Below are positions 26,902 through 39,711 of a stretch of DNA of 64,000 nucleotides, one piece after another. A program made the translations under genes and the position numbers. The stretch lies in assembly GCF_002443255.2 (NCBI RefSeq), contig NW_019211456.1, positions 12,670,229 to 12,734,228 on the forward strand, read 5' to 3'. Numbering within the stretch: position 1 is the stretch's first letter; each line of letters opens with the position of its first letter. The stretch is from Varroa destructor (lineage: Eukaryota > Arthropoda > Arachnida > Mesostigmata > Varroidae). A model generated the notes under the pieces. That model worked only from the letters and a program-made list of their open reading frames with translations. It ran no database searches and was not told the DNA's origin.

Positions 26902-27999
26902 TTTTACGAACGTTACGAAATAGGTGCAGCAGTTTGTCTCTAGAAGTCGAGTGCGACATAAAGTGGTCATTTGCCCTTGCTTATCCTTTCTTCGCGAATA
27001 TATACTTCATGTTTCGTACAAATGTCATAACACGTATTGCGTAAATGACGGGCTAGTTTATATTACGAGGCCCAAAAGTTGAACCCCGTGACTTTACTCC
27101 ATGGCAGGACTTTGTTGCTGACCGTCCTGGCAAGGACCAGAAAGTACTATAAGAAACTTGCCTATTAACTGAGCATTACCCTACAGACTAAGGCTGATAA
27201 GAAATGGTTATCTGGGTGCCTAATATGAGAGCCAGAGATAAAAAAACCGGGTGACAGTACTGCACTAAGAATTTAGCACGAATTGCTTAGTCTTACTACA
27301 ACCTTTGCACAAACATACTACGGATAGGAGAGATGCTCGAAAATAAGTTGATACGTAAAAAGGCTATATATTCCGTTAATATAGCACTTGTGATTTGACA
27401 GTCACTATTTTAAGAGCACCGCGAATGGATGCTTTAATCCCGCAGTATGAATTTTCTAGACAGATCATCTACGAAATTAACTACTGTCAGACTTACTTAA
27501 AGGGGAAACTCTGAGAGCGACTCAGTTAATTGAACTCGATTAATCAGCCCCTGTGACAATAATATGGCCTGATATAGTTTCATTAAAGTAAAAGGGTATC
27601 AATTAAGAAGCAACGAAGACTGGCGCTCATTGCAAGCTTCGTCATCAAGGTGTAATACACCCCTCATTGAATAGCCCTCCACAAACGTAATAAGAATGCG
27701 TTTGGCACACACCACAGCTCTCCCGAATGATGCTCTCTTGAGTCCTCCCGGCGGGAGAGTTATGTCGATTTAAATGTTATGGTTTGACGGGTCATTGGTC
27801 ATAGTATTAAGTTTTTTTCGCTGTTCTTAAGCGTTACATGATTGTTAATAGATAGCGCCTCAATCAGTTATTTCTCACAACGGAATCAAGTTGGCCTATA
27901 CCTTAAACAGTAAAAACAACGTACGTACGGGCCACACCTGTGATGAAATAAACAGCTTTAGTATGAGCAAACGCAAGAAGAAGGTTATATGTAATATTT

Positions 28000-28045
28000 C
28001 TACGCTTAATCTACGCTAATACGCTAAATACGCTAAACTACACTT
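28000..28045 (+). repeat. Short imperfect tandem repeat of (C)TACGCTAA
   Basis: Five to six copies of a TACGCTAA-like 8-12 bp unit occur in a row, ending in a diverged TACACTTAAT copy. Confidence 0.65.
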
Positions 28046-30156
28046 AATATCTCAGCACCCGCTTGGAAGTTCTTATGTTTAAATAAGTATTCTCTGTCTT
28101 TGCACAGCCTTATATATAAACACTACGTAGCGAACTCGGTTTCATATCGCTCGATACTCGATATCATACGCAGCTTAATTTAAAAGAGCAACATGGTCTT
28201 AAATTTCTTTATATTTTGCAAACAAATGTTTGCAGAAGGTAGAAATAGCAGCACTAAAACTAGCTTTGGTTATAGAACCAATATAAACGCAGATGACTTT
28301 GATACAAGTCAGCTGAGCGCCATCGTTGTTTCAATATATTCGAATAGGGGCCGTTTCGTTTCTCTTACTACAACAAGCGTATTAGTATACGAGACGTACA
28401 TAGAGTGAATGATTAGAGAAACAATGTCGAGTTGACAAGCTTCTGAGAGCTAACTACCGAGGCATGGTATTTTTAGGGGCTTAACTTATATCATTGGCCC
28501 GCTTTGATGTATGTAGAAGTCGCCATGACGCCGCAGCGATAGATACTTTTATTTGTCTTCTCTCATTCTACAGGACATTGCGTTTTTCAGACGCTTTAAA
28601 CAAACCGTAATATTATTAACAAATGAGCAATTCTTTTGGCATAAACCAATCAATATTATTGCTAACTAAGTATCTTACCAAGAGCAATTGCCGTACGAGT
28701 GGGGTGTCCTGATAATTATTTCGAAAATGGCGGAGATATTTCCCTGTACAAGCCGTTTCCACGTTCATATAATTAGCTTGTCACGAAACTAGTCCCTATA
28801 AAAACCTATTCCGTTTAGTTTTTTCATATTTATGAAGCCCGCTCTAAATTTAGATAGAATATATTCCGTCAACGTTTACACACCGAGAATGATTACCATT
28901 ATTCCAGGTAGCTCTTTATGGACAAGAACTTTGAACGCTGATAGGAAAGCCTTACGCTAAATATATTTTCGCCACTTCTCTGGATAAGTACATGCAACCC
29001 CGCTATATACCAATAAACAACGAGAAATATTAGAAAGCTGAAAAATCGAGAACAAATATGGGCTTTCCTAATTTTCCATCTTTCAATAGGGCTCTCTAAT
29101 ATATTCACTATGCTTATAATAGGCGCACACCTATATTCAATAGCTCAACGAAGCGATATAATTAGAATTTGGTTAATGTTACGTTAAATATTTGCAATGT
29201 TAAAGTCGCTTAGTATAATAAACGGCCGCCATTTTTCGTCTTTAAAATGATATTATTTTAATTAGAGACACTAATAGATTGACTGGTCGGCCAATCTTGC
29301 CGCTTCGTTTGTGCATTTATCGGGAGTCCGTTTGTGCAGGTAGGCTATGTCCAGACCGTCGGCCGTGCTACGCGTGGAACCTTCAGTAGGTGAGGTATAA
29401 TTTATATTAAGATAGGGGACGATGTATACAATATTATCGTACGTATTTTGTTGTTTTTCATGCTCGAACTGTCGCTTACGAGTTGCCAATGATGGTAGTG
29501 CACAAAAAATACTAGCCAACAAGTAATAACGACACTGTGCCTAGATTTTGGTCGAAAAGCTTGCAAAAGCTATGACTTGTGCGAGCTTCTTCTATAGCTG
29601 CGCTTTTGTGCTCTTTGTCGATAGTTTTATTTGCACGATTCCCAAACATATTAAGGCGGCGATTTATAAGTGGTGTCTTGTCCTTTTTTTGGCGGTAAAG
29701 CCGGCGGTCGATAGTTCATCGTTCATAAAGATGATAGACAATAATATCTAGCCACGAATTATCAATCGATGTTGTAGGAAAATTGCTTAGGATGCCATCT
29801 TTTCGTTAAGCTGATAACACGCAGTCGATGGTAAAACAAACAGTATATTACGCAGAAGACCTTTGCTATTGGCTCCTACCATGATCAAAAACCATGATCA
29901 AGGTGCTCGTGCGTGACGTGAACCCCAGCTGTGCACTTTCTAATGGTACGTCGTTTTGGCAAAACGTTTCACGCCACAGACGATGCTCCGTGCACAGTTT
30001 GGCGCTTGTCGTTTTTCATACCCATCACGGATGAGATTTCAGTCCTGTGTACATTAAATATGGATAAGTTTTGTCACTATCTAAATAAGGTAAACTATAT
30101 GTACGGAATATCTCGAATTGCGCAAACTAAAAAAAAAGTATGCACGAACGTTTAAA

Positions 30157-30335
30157 GAAGAAGAAGAGGAAGAGGAAAAAGAAGGAATCGTATCTTGCCT
30201 TCGGACATTCTGAAAGGCTTAGGGTTCGAACGAAGGATCAAAGTTTTTGGTAAAAGCAGAGAGCCGGCACCATAGGCATCGAGGCGCTTGCGGGTCTGCA
30301 AAAAGCTGACCTGGACAAGCCTAGTGTTGCGGGCT
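30157..30335 (-). repeat. Possible tRNA-related SINE with a (CTT)n tail
   Basis: Read on the minus strand, a GC-rich body of about 150 bp ends in a pyrimidine tail with CTTCTTCTTC at about 30157-30186. A B-box-like CGTTCGAACCC lies near 30225-30235, and a weak A-box-like TGGTGCCGGCT lies about 50 bp before it. GC-rich body, B box and simple-repeat tail together are typical of SINEs. The same strand also has a roughly 65-codon open frame without an early Met, so a coding exon is the alternative. Confidence 0.28.
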
Positions 30336-33300
30336 ATTGAACGTTTTTAACTGTAATGCAAATTAGAGCGATATAAGGCGTACGAATGAGTCGTTGCTTG
30401 GTTTCTAATAGCTAAATGACCTCAGTCAATTTAACACCACCCAACTGATTTAGTCGACCGTTTGCATTGCATACAGATCAACTGCATATTTAAAGTTTAG
30501 GCAAACTTAAGTGATTTCTTTAACAGCTATCTCACGCCATTATTAAGGGGCAATCGCCGCTCGACGTTTTACTCAAAGTGTGTTTTTCGGATGTCGTTTG
30601 AAATGCGCTTCTCCCAGTTAACCTCCAATACGTATCCATTTTAAACTCCCTTTCTTAATCCTACCAGCAGCATTTCGAAATTAAACCAGAGCTGAGTAGT
30701 AGAGTGAGAAATTCTCTGTGGATGTGGTGATGAGTTTAAAACGTACAATTATATACGCAACGATTTTATAGTAAAGTCTTTTTATAGTAGAGATACTAAG
30801 CGTTTTTTTCCAAGTAGAGATGTAACTTATTTGACATTTCGAGCTCAGAATTTGCGTCCGGTGAGCCTGCGAGCAAAGGGTCAGCTATAGCAAACTATTT
30901 CTGACTTTTCAAATTAAACCTTAGTAAATTCTAAACATGATCCTCGTTGTGGTTCGGCATATGTAGACGTAATGGTAATTACGTTTATGTTAAAATACCG
31001 GTGATAAGCGCGACATTGGAAAATTGGACGGGGTACAATATCTTTGCTTTGATTGTTAACACTAGTTACTAAATGCACATACGTAAGTAGTGCAGTATTT
31101 TTCTAGCAATGACGTATCCGCTAAAAAGACAATGGGGTTTGTCTAATTCAAAATCTGTTGCCACCAGCAAAAGCTTCCCGTTTCCAATATACGAAACAGA
31201 ACAACTAATGCTCGCAAACATGCTGAGCTCCGGACTTTCATCAAAAACTGTTTTAGATAGCTGCTATAGCAGTCATATATATAGTGAACGTACCCGGGCC
31301 CATGAACCCTACTTCCCGTACCTCAGTAATTTAGAAAATAGTGAAAAGAGTCTCTACGGCCCGCTATGTACGTGTCACTAAGATGCTGACATCAAATTCA
31401 CTACGGGCATAGTTATCTTCTACGCGAAAAAAAAAAAAAAAAAAACTTACTACGATGCTACGATAGCCAAGATACTAAAACGGTCCAGCGCAGAAATTCA
31501 ATAAAACAATTAGAAAAAGAAATCGAGCACGCCTGACTACTAAATGAGTCACCTCAAGTAATTATTGTATAGGTAAGTCAGACAGGCTTATCTTGATTAG
31601 GCTGCTGGGCATAGACCTTCGTAAATAGTAAGCGGAAAAAAAGTAAGCGCTGGAAAAGTCGTACGCTAACGTTGAACTGGCACGTTCAAGAGCTAGAAAC
31701 AGATTTGGAAATAATAGATAGGTCTCAAAATGGACCTAATGAAAATTCAAATCAATAACAATGCTCAGACAATTGGCGTAGCATGCTACATTTACTAATT
31801 CGTACGTCGTAGAACAAAATCGGCAGATCTGAATACGTGGCAAAGTTACCTGCGCAGCACATTGTCAAGTAGAAACACTTGGTAAATAATTGAATTGTTT
31901 GAATCTTTTTCTTAAATTCCTTATTTTAAATAAAAAAAATTGGGTTCCGTTGAAGGCACCTCGTAAAGCGTTGAAGCATTATGCTAACATTTTTTTGACT
32001 TTAAACATGTTGTTTAAGTTATCGAGAACTTACACAAATTTATTAATTTGTTACACATTCAGTAGGTAGTAGACCTAGTTCGAGCCAATGGTCTTGATGG
32101 GAAAACTAAGAACTAACAGACTTAAAGTGGTTTTTTTTTTTTTAATTGATTTACTGATCCTCGTACCGTTGAGACGTAGCGCGTTTTTTTTTCAGTAATA
32201 AACTATAAACCTAAGTCAAGATCCATACAGTAAACTAGTAGTATGTGTTCTTTCGTAATTTGCTAAATTTGATTTCTACCGCATAGACATGTTGATTCAT
32301 CCGGCATCATTCGAAACCATTTACCAGGCCCTACTGCCGACTCTGCATATTTACGTCTTTGTACACTAATTCACTGAGCTGAAAAGGTCTACTACAAAAT
32401 CAAGAGCCATCACGTGAATTAGGTTAAACTGAGAAAGCTTCTTTGTTGTTGCTTAAAAAGGGAGTATGGAAATGATTCGAATTCCTATAGTCTCCACCAT
32501 ACTTTAGAGACAAGAGACTTTGACCTCGCGTTTGATCAACTAAGTATTCCGTAACTGGCCGTATGTACTCTAGAAGGACTTGAGTCGGTTATCTCATACG
32601 GGAGGACCTTACCCCCTTGGGGAAGATAGGAAAGACTTAAGTGCTAAGTAAATTAGAACAACTCTCGTTCGCTATGGATCTTAGCACTTGTGTGTTACTC
32701 ACACTCGTAAGAGGAACTTTACCATACCATAGAATTTCCAGCGCGTAAATTGTCCTTAGCACTTTGACGCGGGTTGCCGATAGTTCAAGTTAGTGTCCTA
32801 CAACTTAGCTATAATATGAGCGAACATTAGTCAAGATGGACCACTTCTTGTTACAAATTGTAGTCAAGTTACTTGTCCGAACAACTTCGGTATCACCCGT
32901 AAGTGTATGACTACTGAGATAACAGGTATGGATAGGTGGTATTGGAAAAGGAACATCATTTTGAGTTGATAGTCGCAGAAGTGATCTCTTTTCTCCCCAC
33001 TAGCATGTAGGAACTGCCTTCATATGCTTGATCTGTTGAATTGGAGGGTTTGTGTGCTAAGCCAGCTACTGACTTGAGCGTAGAATCTCGGCGGGCAATG
33101 TAGAAAGCGTTTTCGTAATTCAATTTAAATAGAATTGTTCCGACTACAAAATGACCTTCCTTTACAAAAGTGATCCCGCTTGAGTTCAGTTACACGTCAC
33201 TTCCGACCCAAAAGAGCCATCGGTATAGCCTTTGCACAGTGCTGTCATTCCACCCGGGCCGCTTTTTCTCACGTTGCACAGTTTAATTACATTTATTACT

Positions 33301-36300
33301 CCTCGTGGTAGAGTGCGTTCTGCGTACGCTCACTGACAACTCGCAACTGGCTAACAATACATTTTGGAAGCGAAAGCAAAAGTGTGAGTTACGTCACCCA
33401 CAAGTAACGCACAAGGAAGTTCAAAGGTAGAATATTGCGTTTATACACAGTAACGCAATAGGCTCGAACATTTACGTTGCATAAAATCATCGGTCTACAA
33501 AAAACATTTTAGCACCAGTACATACAAACAAGGAGGCAAGATCGTAGAAGCAAAGCATGAGTAGCGGCAATGTACATCAAATATTATCTATATACAGTAA
33601 AATATAATCAGACATTAGGTATCCCTTGCCAAGACCACAATGATTAGATGATGGTTTGAAAGGAATAATCCAGTAACGAAATGCATATCGCGATATGAGG
33701 GGCGTCATCGACTTCTGGTCACAAAGCAAAGCCCCCGACGAATACACACATTGAAATGAACTGGAGAATCAGCGCAAATTAATGAATGAGGCGCGCAGAA
33801 AGACTGCTCGATGAGTAGAATGGCGAATTCGAAGTCATAATATGTAGTTGGTGGGAGCTCAGCAGACCAGTTTCCGCATGGCTTCATTCAGACTAATCCA
33901 AAATTCATGTGGATTCAGTAATGTGAGTATATGTTGAACTAGTGGATAGAAGGATCAGTTATGCTGTCAAATATTGAAATCGCTCTTGTTTAGGTAATTC
34001 ATCAGCTGTGGTACAAAAAAAAAGAAAAGAAAAACGTTAAGGCCGTCGCATCGTTGGTTGTAGTGTTAGTTGTTGTCAACCTTTGTTTATGTTTCACAGT
34101 TTTTCCAAAGCTTTTTTGTTGCACTTATTCATCATCACGGGATAAATCAGTTATGATAAACTGGCTAACTCGAAGAAAGACTTTGGAAAATTTTGTGTTG
34201 AAATTTCGCGGCTCAGTTTTCTTTCTCGGTATATGCCGACACTGCTTGATCGCCATGTCGTAGGATACCTGAATGTTAAAGCTGTTACTAGCGCTAAAGG
34301 AGTCGTATATTTCGTTGTCGCTGCATATTGGGGATTTACCCTCCGAAGTGATGGGTCACGTATGACAGGTTTAATTTTTAGTACAAAAAAATCTTGTATC
34401 ACCGGTGAGAGTCTGCTTGGTAATTAGGCGACATTGGTCCAACGTCTCTCAATAAACAGCCGATAAACTCGGTGTGTAATATAGAATGTCAATATATATA
34501 TACTTATAGGCAAGTTAATACTATTTGGCAAATTTGAGGACGATGCACGGATAACTGATTTTATCGTCATCAACAACACAAATCACTTACATTTCGTTTT
34601 AACAAGGTTTGAGCTTGCGTTTGGATGGTACACGTAATACAGAGCTTACGAAAAAAGATTTCGAGGATTTTTTAAAATTACTTTTAGTCTGACACGAAAG
34701 CAAAGCTATATAGGCTTTATTCAAAATTTGAATTCTATCACAAGATGAATTTTAGCCGAGAAACTTGAAGTACAACAGTACGATTTATGCCCCGTTGTGT
34801 TATTCGACAAAAGCCTAATAATTGCTCCTCATCTTATACCGACTATAGATTATACCCGAATTCCACTAAGATTCGTAATGAAGGAACATCAAAGATTATT
34901 GTTTAGCTTTATTCAAACCCACTTTCCATAGCTCTCTTTGCTTTAGTTGAAAAAAAAGTCTTCTTTGATTTATTTACTTTATCGCATCGGTCATGTAGTA
35001 CGTGTCGTTAGTGGGGCTCGAACCAGCAAGCGTTGGCATTTGTTAGCAAGACATTTAGTGCATGCCTATAAAAGTGTAGCTCGTACTAGAAATAGCGTAA
35101 TTTACATAGCGCATATAAGCCAATTATCATCGTCAGATTGCCTAAATCCCGGAAGATTCGTTGTTCTCAACCACATATATACTATTACATTAAGGGTTGG
35201 TTAGGGAACCGTCGATTTGTGAACTTCCCCAATATGCTAAGAACAATCCTCGGTCCTTATATAGCATTTCGAATCTGTGGGCCTATATCAAGCTACCTAT
35301 TGTCGTGTCGGGTGTGCCAGCACGTCATTTATTATTTGCGAATACACCATTTATAAAATAAGTATACCCCAGCTTCCACTTGCCGTTTAGATTGCATATG
35401 GCAATGTACGCACAGCCATAGGCGTCGGTCACGAAACAAGAAAGTTTTAAGATTATTTTTCCTGCTTAAACGGTTAGGCCGACGTTACGCAGCCTTTCAA
35501 ACATCGAAGTAAACTCTGCATTCTGTTCGGATTTGTTCTAAATCTGCGACAGCCGGTCGTTTCGCTGTACACGTTGCACAAGATGAAATGGTGAAATGTG
35601 TCCCGCGGGTACACTGCTGCCCAATTTCCCTACTCCGCACTTCAGTACGGCGTACATCCTGAAGTACACTATTCCGTGGCGCTATCTGCCATTCATGGGC
35701 TGCGCTAACGGCATTGTGACTTCCCGTAAATTGTGACTCCCCTAGGTCCTATGATAGGATTGGCCATACTCTTTACTCCTCGCGGGCGCTTACACAAACG
35801 AAACGCTCCGTGAGTATAATTCCACCTTGGGTGGAGCATTCATTCACTGTATAAGCAGATTTTTGCCAATATGCCACATAGTCGGCAAACGCATTTTTAG
35901 GGAGTTTGCTTGTCCTAAACATAGTCAATATCGGCTACACGTAGCTGCTCTGCCACGGTTGCTAAACGCTTGATAAGAACACCTACCATGAAAAAGATTA
36001 GATGCACTTTAAATAAGCTGAAGTTTCTAAATGTCCCTTCCAGTAGTAAACCAGGTCAGGTGCAAGTCCTCATTATAACCTAAGCCTCAACGAGCTATTA
36101 TAGCCTTTTTGCCATGAGTTTTTTTTTTTCAGAAATTTGACTAGCTTAGGAGTAACAATAACACATTGCATAATTTCAGCTCACAAGGATAACGCAATTT
36201 AACACAAGGGGATATATTTTGTTGTCTATTCCAACATTTTTACGACCTAGCATGCGTCCCTTATGGGTGAATGCGGTGCCGAACAGGGTCGCTAGGCCTA

Positions 36301-39300
36301 AACCAGCATTTCGTCTGTTTTCACCAGAAAATATGAACAAAGTCTGTGGACAGTTGGTCACCAAAGCAGCTACAGCCAATATGTAAAAGTAGAAATCTAC
36401 GTTAGCAAATTTCAATTACCTATTTGTTTGCGTATTGAAATTATTTCAGAAGCAGAAACATTTCATTGAGTTCTTAAACTAGCCGATGTGTGTTTTCGTT
36501 AATTTGTTTCTGACTCGATTAACTAAATGCGTCAAAGAGGCTCTCAGAACCAAATTGATTAATGGTACATCCATCTGACGCTAAAAAATATGCTTGCGAG
36601 TAACGTAACGTAAATTCTACAGTCACTACAGTATGGCAGTTGAATAGAGCAACAAACGTTGTTTATCGATTACAACAATTTTTTGCCATTCGTGCCACAA
36701 GATAAGGCTACGGGGTGACGCTACTATATGTTCAGCAATCGATCAATTTTTTCCATAGCGAGGATCGCTATAAAATATTCTCGTTTATTCCTTCCGCATC
36801 GTTGGCTCAACGCTGACTAGGGCTGGTCCATAGCCTACGTAGCCAGCTTGCGTCCACCGTAGTTTTCTATGTGGGCATGCGTGCGAAGACGTGTACACAA
36901 TAAAAAGCTATAGTCTGTCAATTAGAGTGCACGATGTACGCTAACACGATCTCTCATGAGACCCACAAGTTTCAAAAAGGTATTCCGTTTTTTCTTTAGC
37001 GATGGTCGCAAAGGCTTCTCGATCGACGGACACGATCGCAGAGCTTCGCAACCTGACAGATCGCAGCCTGTTGACCCTATACGGTATAAAAGAGGTATTT
37101 TTCGCGGTGGAATTTTGATGCGGCCACACCTGTCACTTAGCTAAACGTTTTAATCATAAATTTGCCAATGGATATTGTTGTTGACGAAATTAGTCTTACT
37201 ATCATCTAACAGCTCATCTTCCTTGCACAGAAAAAAATGCATGATGACTGAAAGAAGGGATGCGTTACCTGAACGCCTAGTGACGCGCCTACACACGTAA
37301 ATACCATTGGCTAGCAATCGTTAGGGTGGTACATTTTTTAGCATCTGATATACGATCAAGTGGATAATATTCTTGTTTCATGTATGTAAACCTTTGACCA
37401 TATATTAGATAAACCCGGGACCGATTCGGTACGTTAATTTGTCTCTGGCTGGCTGGGAGACGGTTCGTTCACATGAACCGTCAACCATATCGTCGCTATC
37501 CGCAAGTATTTAGCTTATTCGTATTTGAACTATATTTGCAGAGTCCTGTACGAAGGAAGACTAAGCAAAAGACCGAAGTTTTTCGACATATTATACTCCG
37601 GGCAAACTGGCGCCGATCTCCGATGAGACAAAGACAAGTGTACTGGTCAAGCATCTATTAAACGAATCGTTTAGGAAGAGGAGGTTTTGATCTCTACGAC
37701 CATTCACGACACTGACGATTTGTAGTGACCTCTATAGCGTTGATAATGACGCCTCAATATGGAAATCCGTACCTTTTATAAAGTTAAGTCCGAAAACTTT
37801 ATTTGGTATCTAATGAAGAACATCGAATCCATCTATATATTAAGGAATACATCAAGCTCTTTGAATTTGAGAGCCTCATGAGTCCACCTATTTCCATTTG
37901 AAGTAACTTGTACTAGCGTGTGGTAAACTTTTAAAAAATAATGTAAATCAACATTTTTTTGGCATGATCAAAGATTTAAGATAGCTAGTCTATGAAAAGT
38001 GGCTGAAAGAAATCATTGTATTGTAGACGTTCATGATGCGAGTCAGGTGTAGTAGAAAATATTTCCAGCGAAAACTTCCAGTAACTAAATCGACTTAAAG
38101 TGAAACAACCATTGTAAAGCCCCTTAAGCACGTTCGTAAATGAGCAACTGGTTTACAATTTTTCCAGGCTCAGCATGAGGACCGCTAATTCATTAAGGTA
38201 CCATTATCATGAAGTGTGCGAAAGGTTTTCACAGTGCGCACAAAAGATTACCTATTTTGGGCGCTGATAAAGTTTGGTAGATACTAGGTTCATTTGAGAT
38301 ATATCTACGGCTACATACGCTGTTGAAGAGAATGGCTCCGGATCAGGCAGTATATGATAATTGGGGGGACACATTTGGCTCAGAGCTTCAAACGTCAGGA
38401 ATGGACAGAAAGCAATGTTAATATGAGCTAGACTGTTTCGCCGAGCTGCGTTTGAATGAAGTCGGATTTGATATCCTGCTACCTGCTATTTCATATGGAC
38501 GAATCTTACAAGATGCGATCGATATGATAGAGAAATGACATCTTGAATCTGTTATGAATACGTAAAAATGCTCCATTGTGTCTTCGTAACGAGCAACATT
38601 AATATCAATCAGGAAGTACAGTATTAGCAATACTTTCTTTAGGGATCTGGACGTTCTGTTTTTGAAGGCCTTGATGTAGGCACCACCGCGAGAGTACGGG
38701 CACCACAGTTCCTATCTGTCGGTGTGAATTTTTGTACAGACGTCGTGAGTTACTTCATGGCTCGGAAGCGTGTACTTGCGCTGGTAGTTTGAAATGATTC
38801 ATGAAATGCGTTCAACAAGGATACTTTTGCATAGATCTAAAACAGGCAATGGCTTTCGCTTTCCCTCATCTATACAGATACGCAACACGTAAACAGACGC
38901 ACAAATGCATTTGCTACATGACGCAAACATCATGTCCACGCTTGTAATGGCATTAAGGAAAGTAGTTTGCAATATACGTGAGAATAAATTATGTAGCGAC
39001 AAGCCCGTTGTCACGTTTAACAAGCTCATTTTAGATTGAACGGAACTTCGTTCTGCTTAATCGCGTTACAGAGATGATAATTGTTTTATAATTTATTTAG
39101 TTTTTGCTTGAAGCGTTTCGTAGTATTGAGAATTTTTTCGAGAAATAAATCCGCGATGAAGCGTTATCTCAGCTTGAGTTTGGTCTGACTGGTCCCAAAG
39201 GCTCGTCCCAGTTGTCGCCGTCATCGAGTGTGGGTCTGCTCTGTGAATGAACACCTTACGAGTCCACTGACTAATGACCCCGTAAGAGCGAGTACTTTGA

Positions 39301-39510
39301 TGTTACGTACGTTGAAATATATGCTGTTTGCTGGCATTTTTACATAGAGACACTCTGATATTTTTCACGCTTCTTGGAGGTACTTAGATAATTTGACGGC
39401 CATTTGCGTGCTATAGTATACACCATAGCGTTCACAGTAATTCGTGATGCTTATTACTGTTTCGTGATTGCTGCATGAATTGTATTGGCGTAACGGTACT
39501 ATAATACGCC
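30336..39510. other. Intergenic; no supported gene
   Basis: Short frames only. A GC-richer patch at 36956-37144 is open in several frames and contains TATAAAAG at 37085-37092, but no gene can be assigned. Confidence 0.5.
31427..31445. repeat. Poly(A) run
   Basis: An A run of about 19 nt. No element body or target-site duplication was identified. Confidence 0.85.
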
Positions 39511-39618
39511 GGTTACGAAAGCCGGCCGGCCTGATGATAAGGAAGTTCTACTCCGTTCGGCCTGATCTCTCGTGCAGACATCGAGGTTCCTTGCTGCCTG
39601 ATAAAGCGCCAGCCAACA

Positions 39619-39711
39619 ATGAGTGGAGCCAGCGGCCTGGAACTCCCTCTCCCCAAGATAAGGCGAGACAACCAAGTGGGTATCTTTACAGTGGAGCCTA
39701 AGCATCTAGAA
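39619..39711 (+). CDS. Possible first coding exon (31 codons) of an unidentified gene
   Basis: An ATG in good context (ACAATGA) opens a frame that reads MSGASGLELPLPKIRRD and continues to ...TVEPKHLE. It ends exactly at a strong splice donor, GAA|GTAAGC, at 39712. The exon is phase 0. It sits at the end of a GC-richer stretch (about 39510-39711) resembling a 5' UTR. No signal peptide or known motif is seen, and the downstream exons were not found by eye. Overlapping frames on both strands are also open here because the segment is GC-rich, so the reading frame is inferred from the ATG-to-donor fit alone. Confidence 0.4.

Larger units (their letters stand above)
20470..29270. other. Intergenic; no supported gene
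   Basis: This is mostly AT-rich sequence with short hairpins. A frame at 21824-21516 (minus, 102 codons) next to a possible 60-bp intron is discussed under findings. Nothing else is exon-like by eye. Confidence 0.5.

Noticed and set aside
35012..35110. Minus-strand B-box GGTTCGAGCCC suggesting a tRNA or SINE
   Set aside because: No convincing A box, T stem or acceptor stem could be paired. It is too weak to list with the other tRNA-like pieces.
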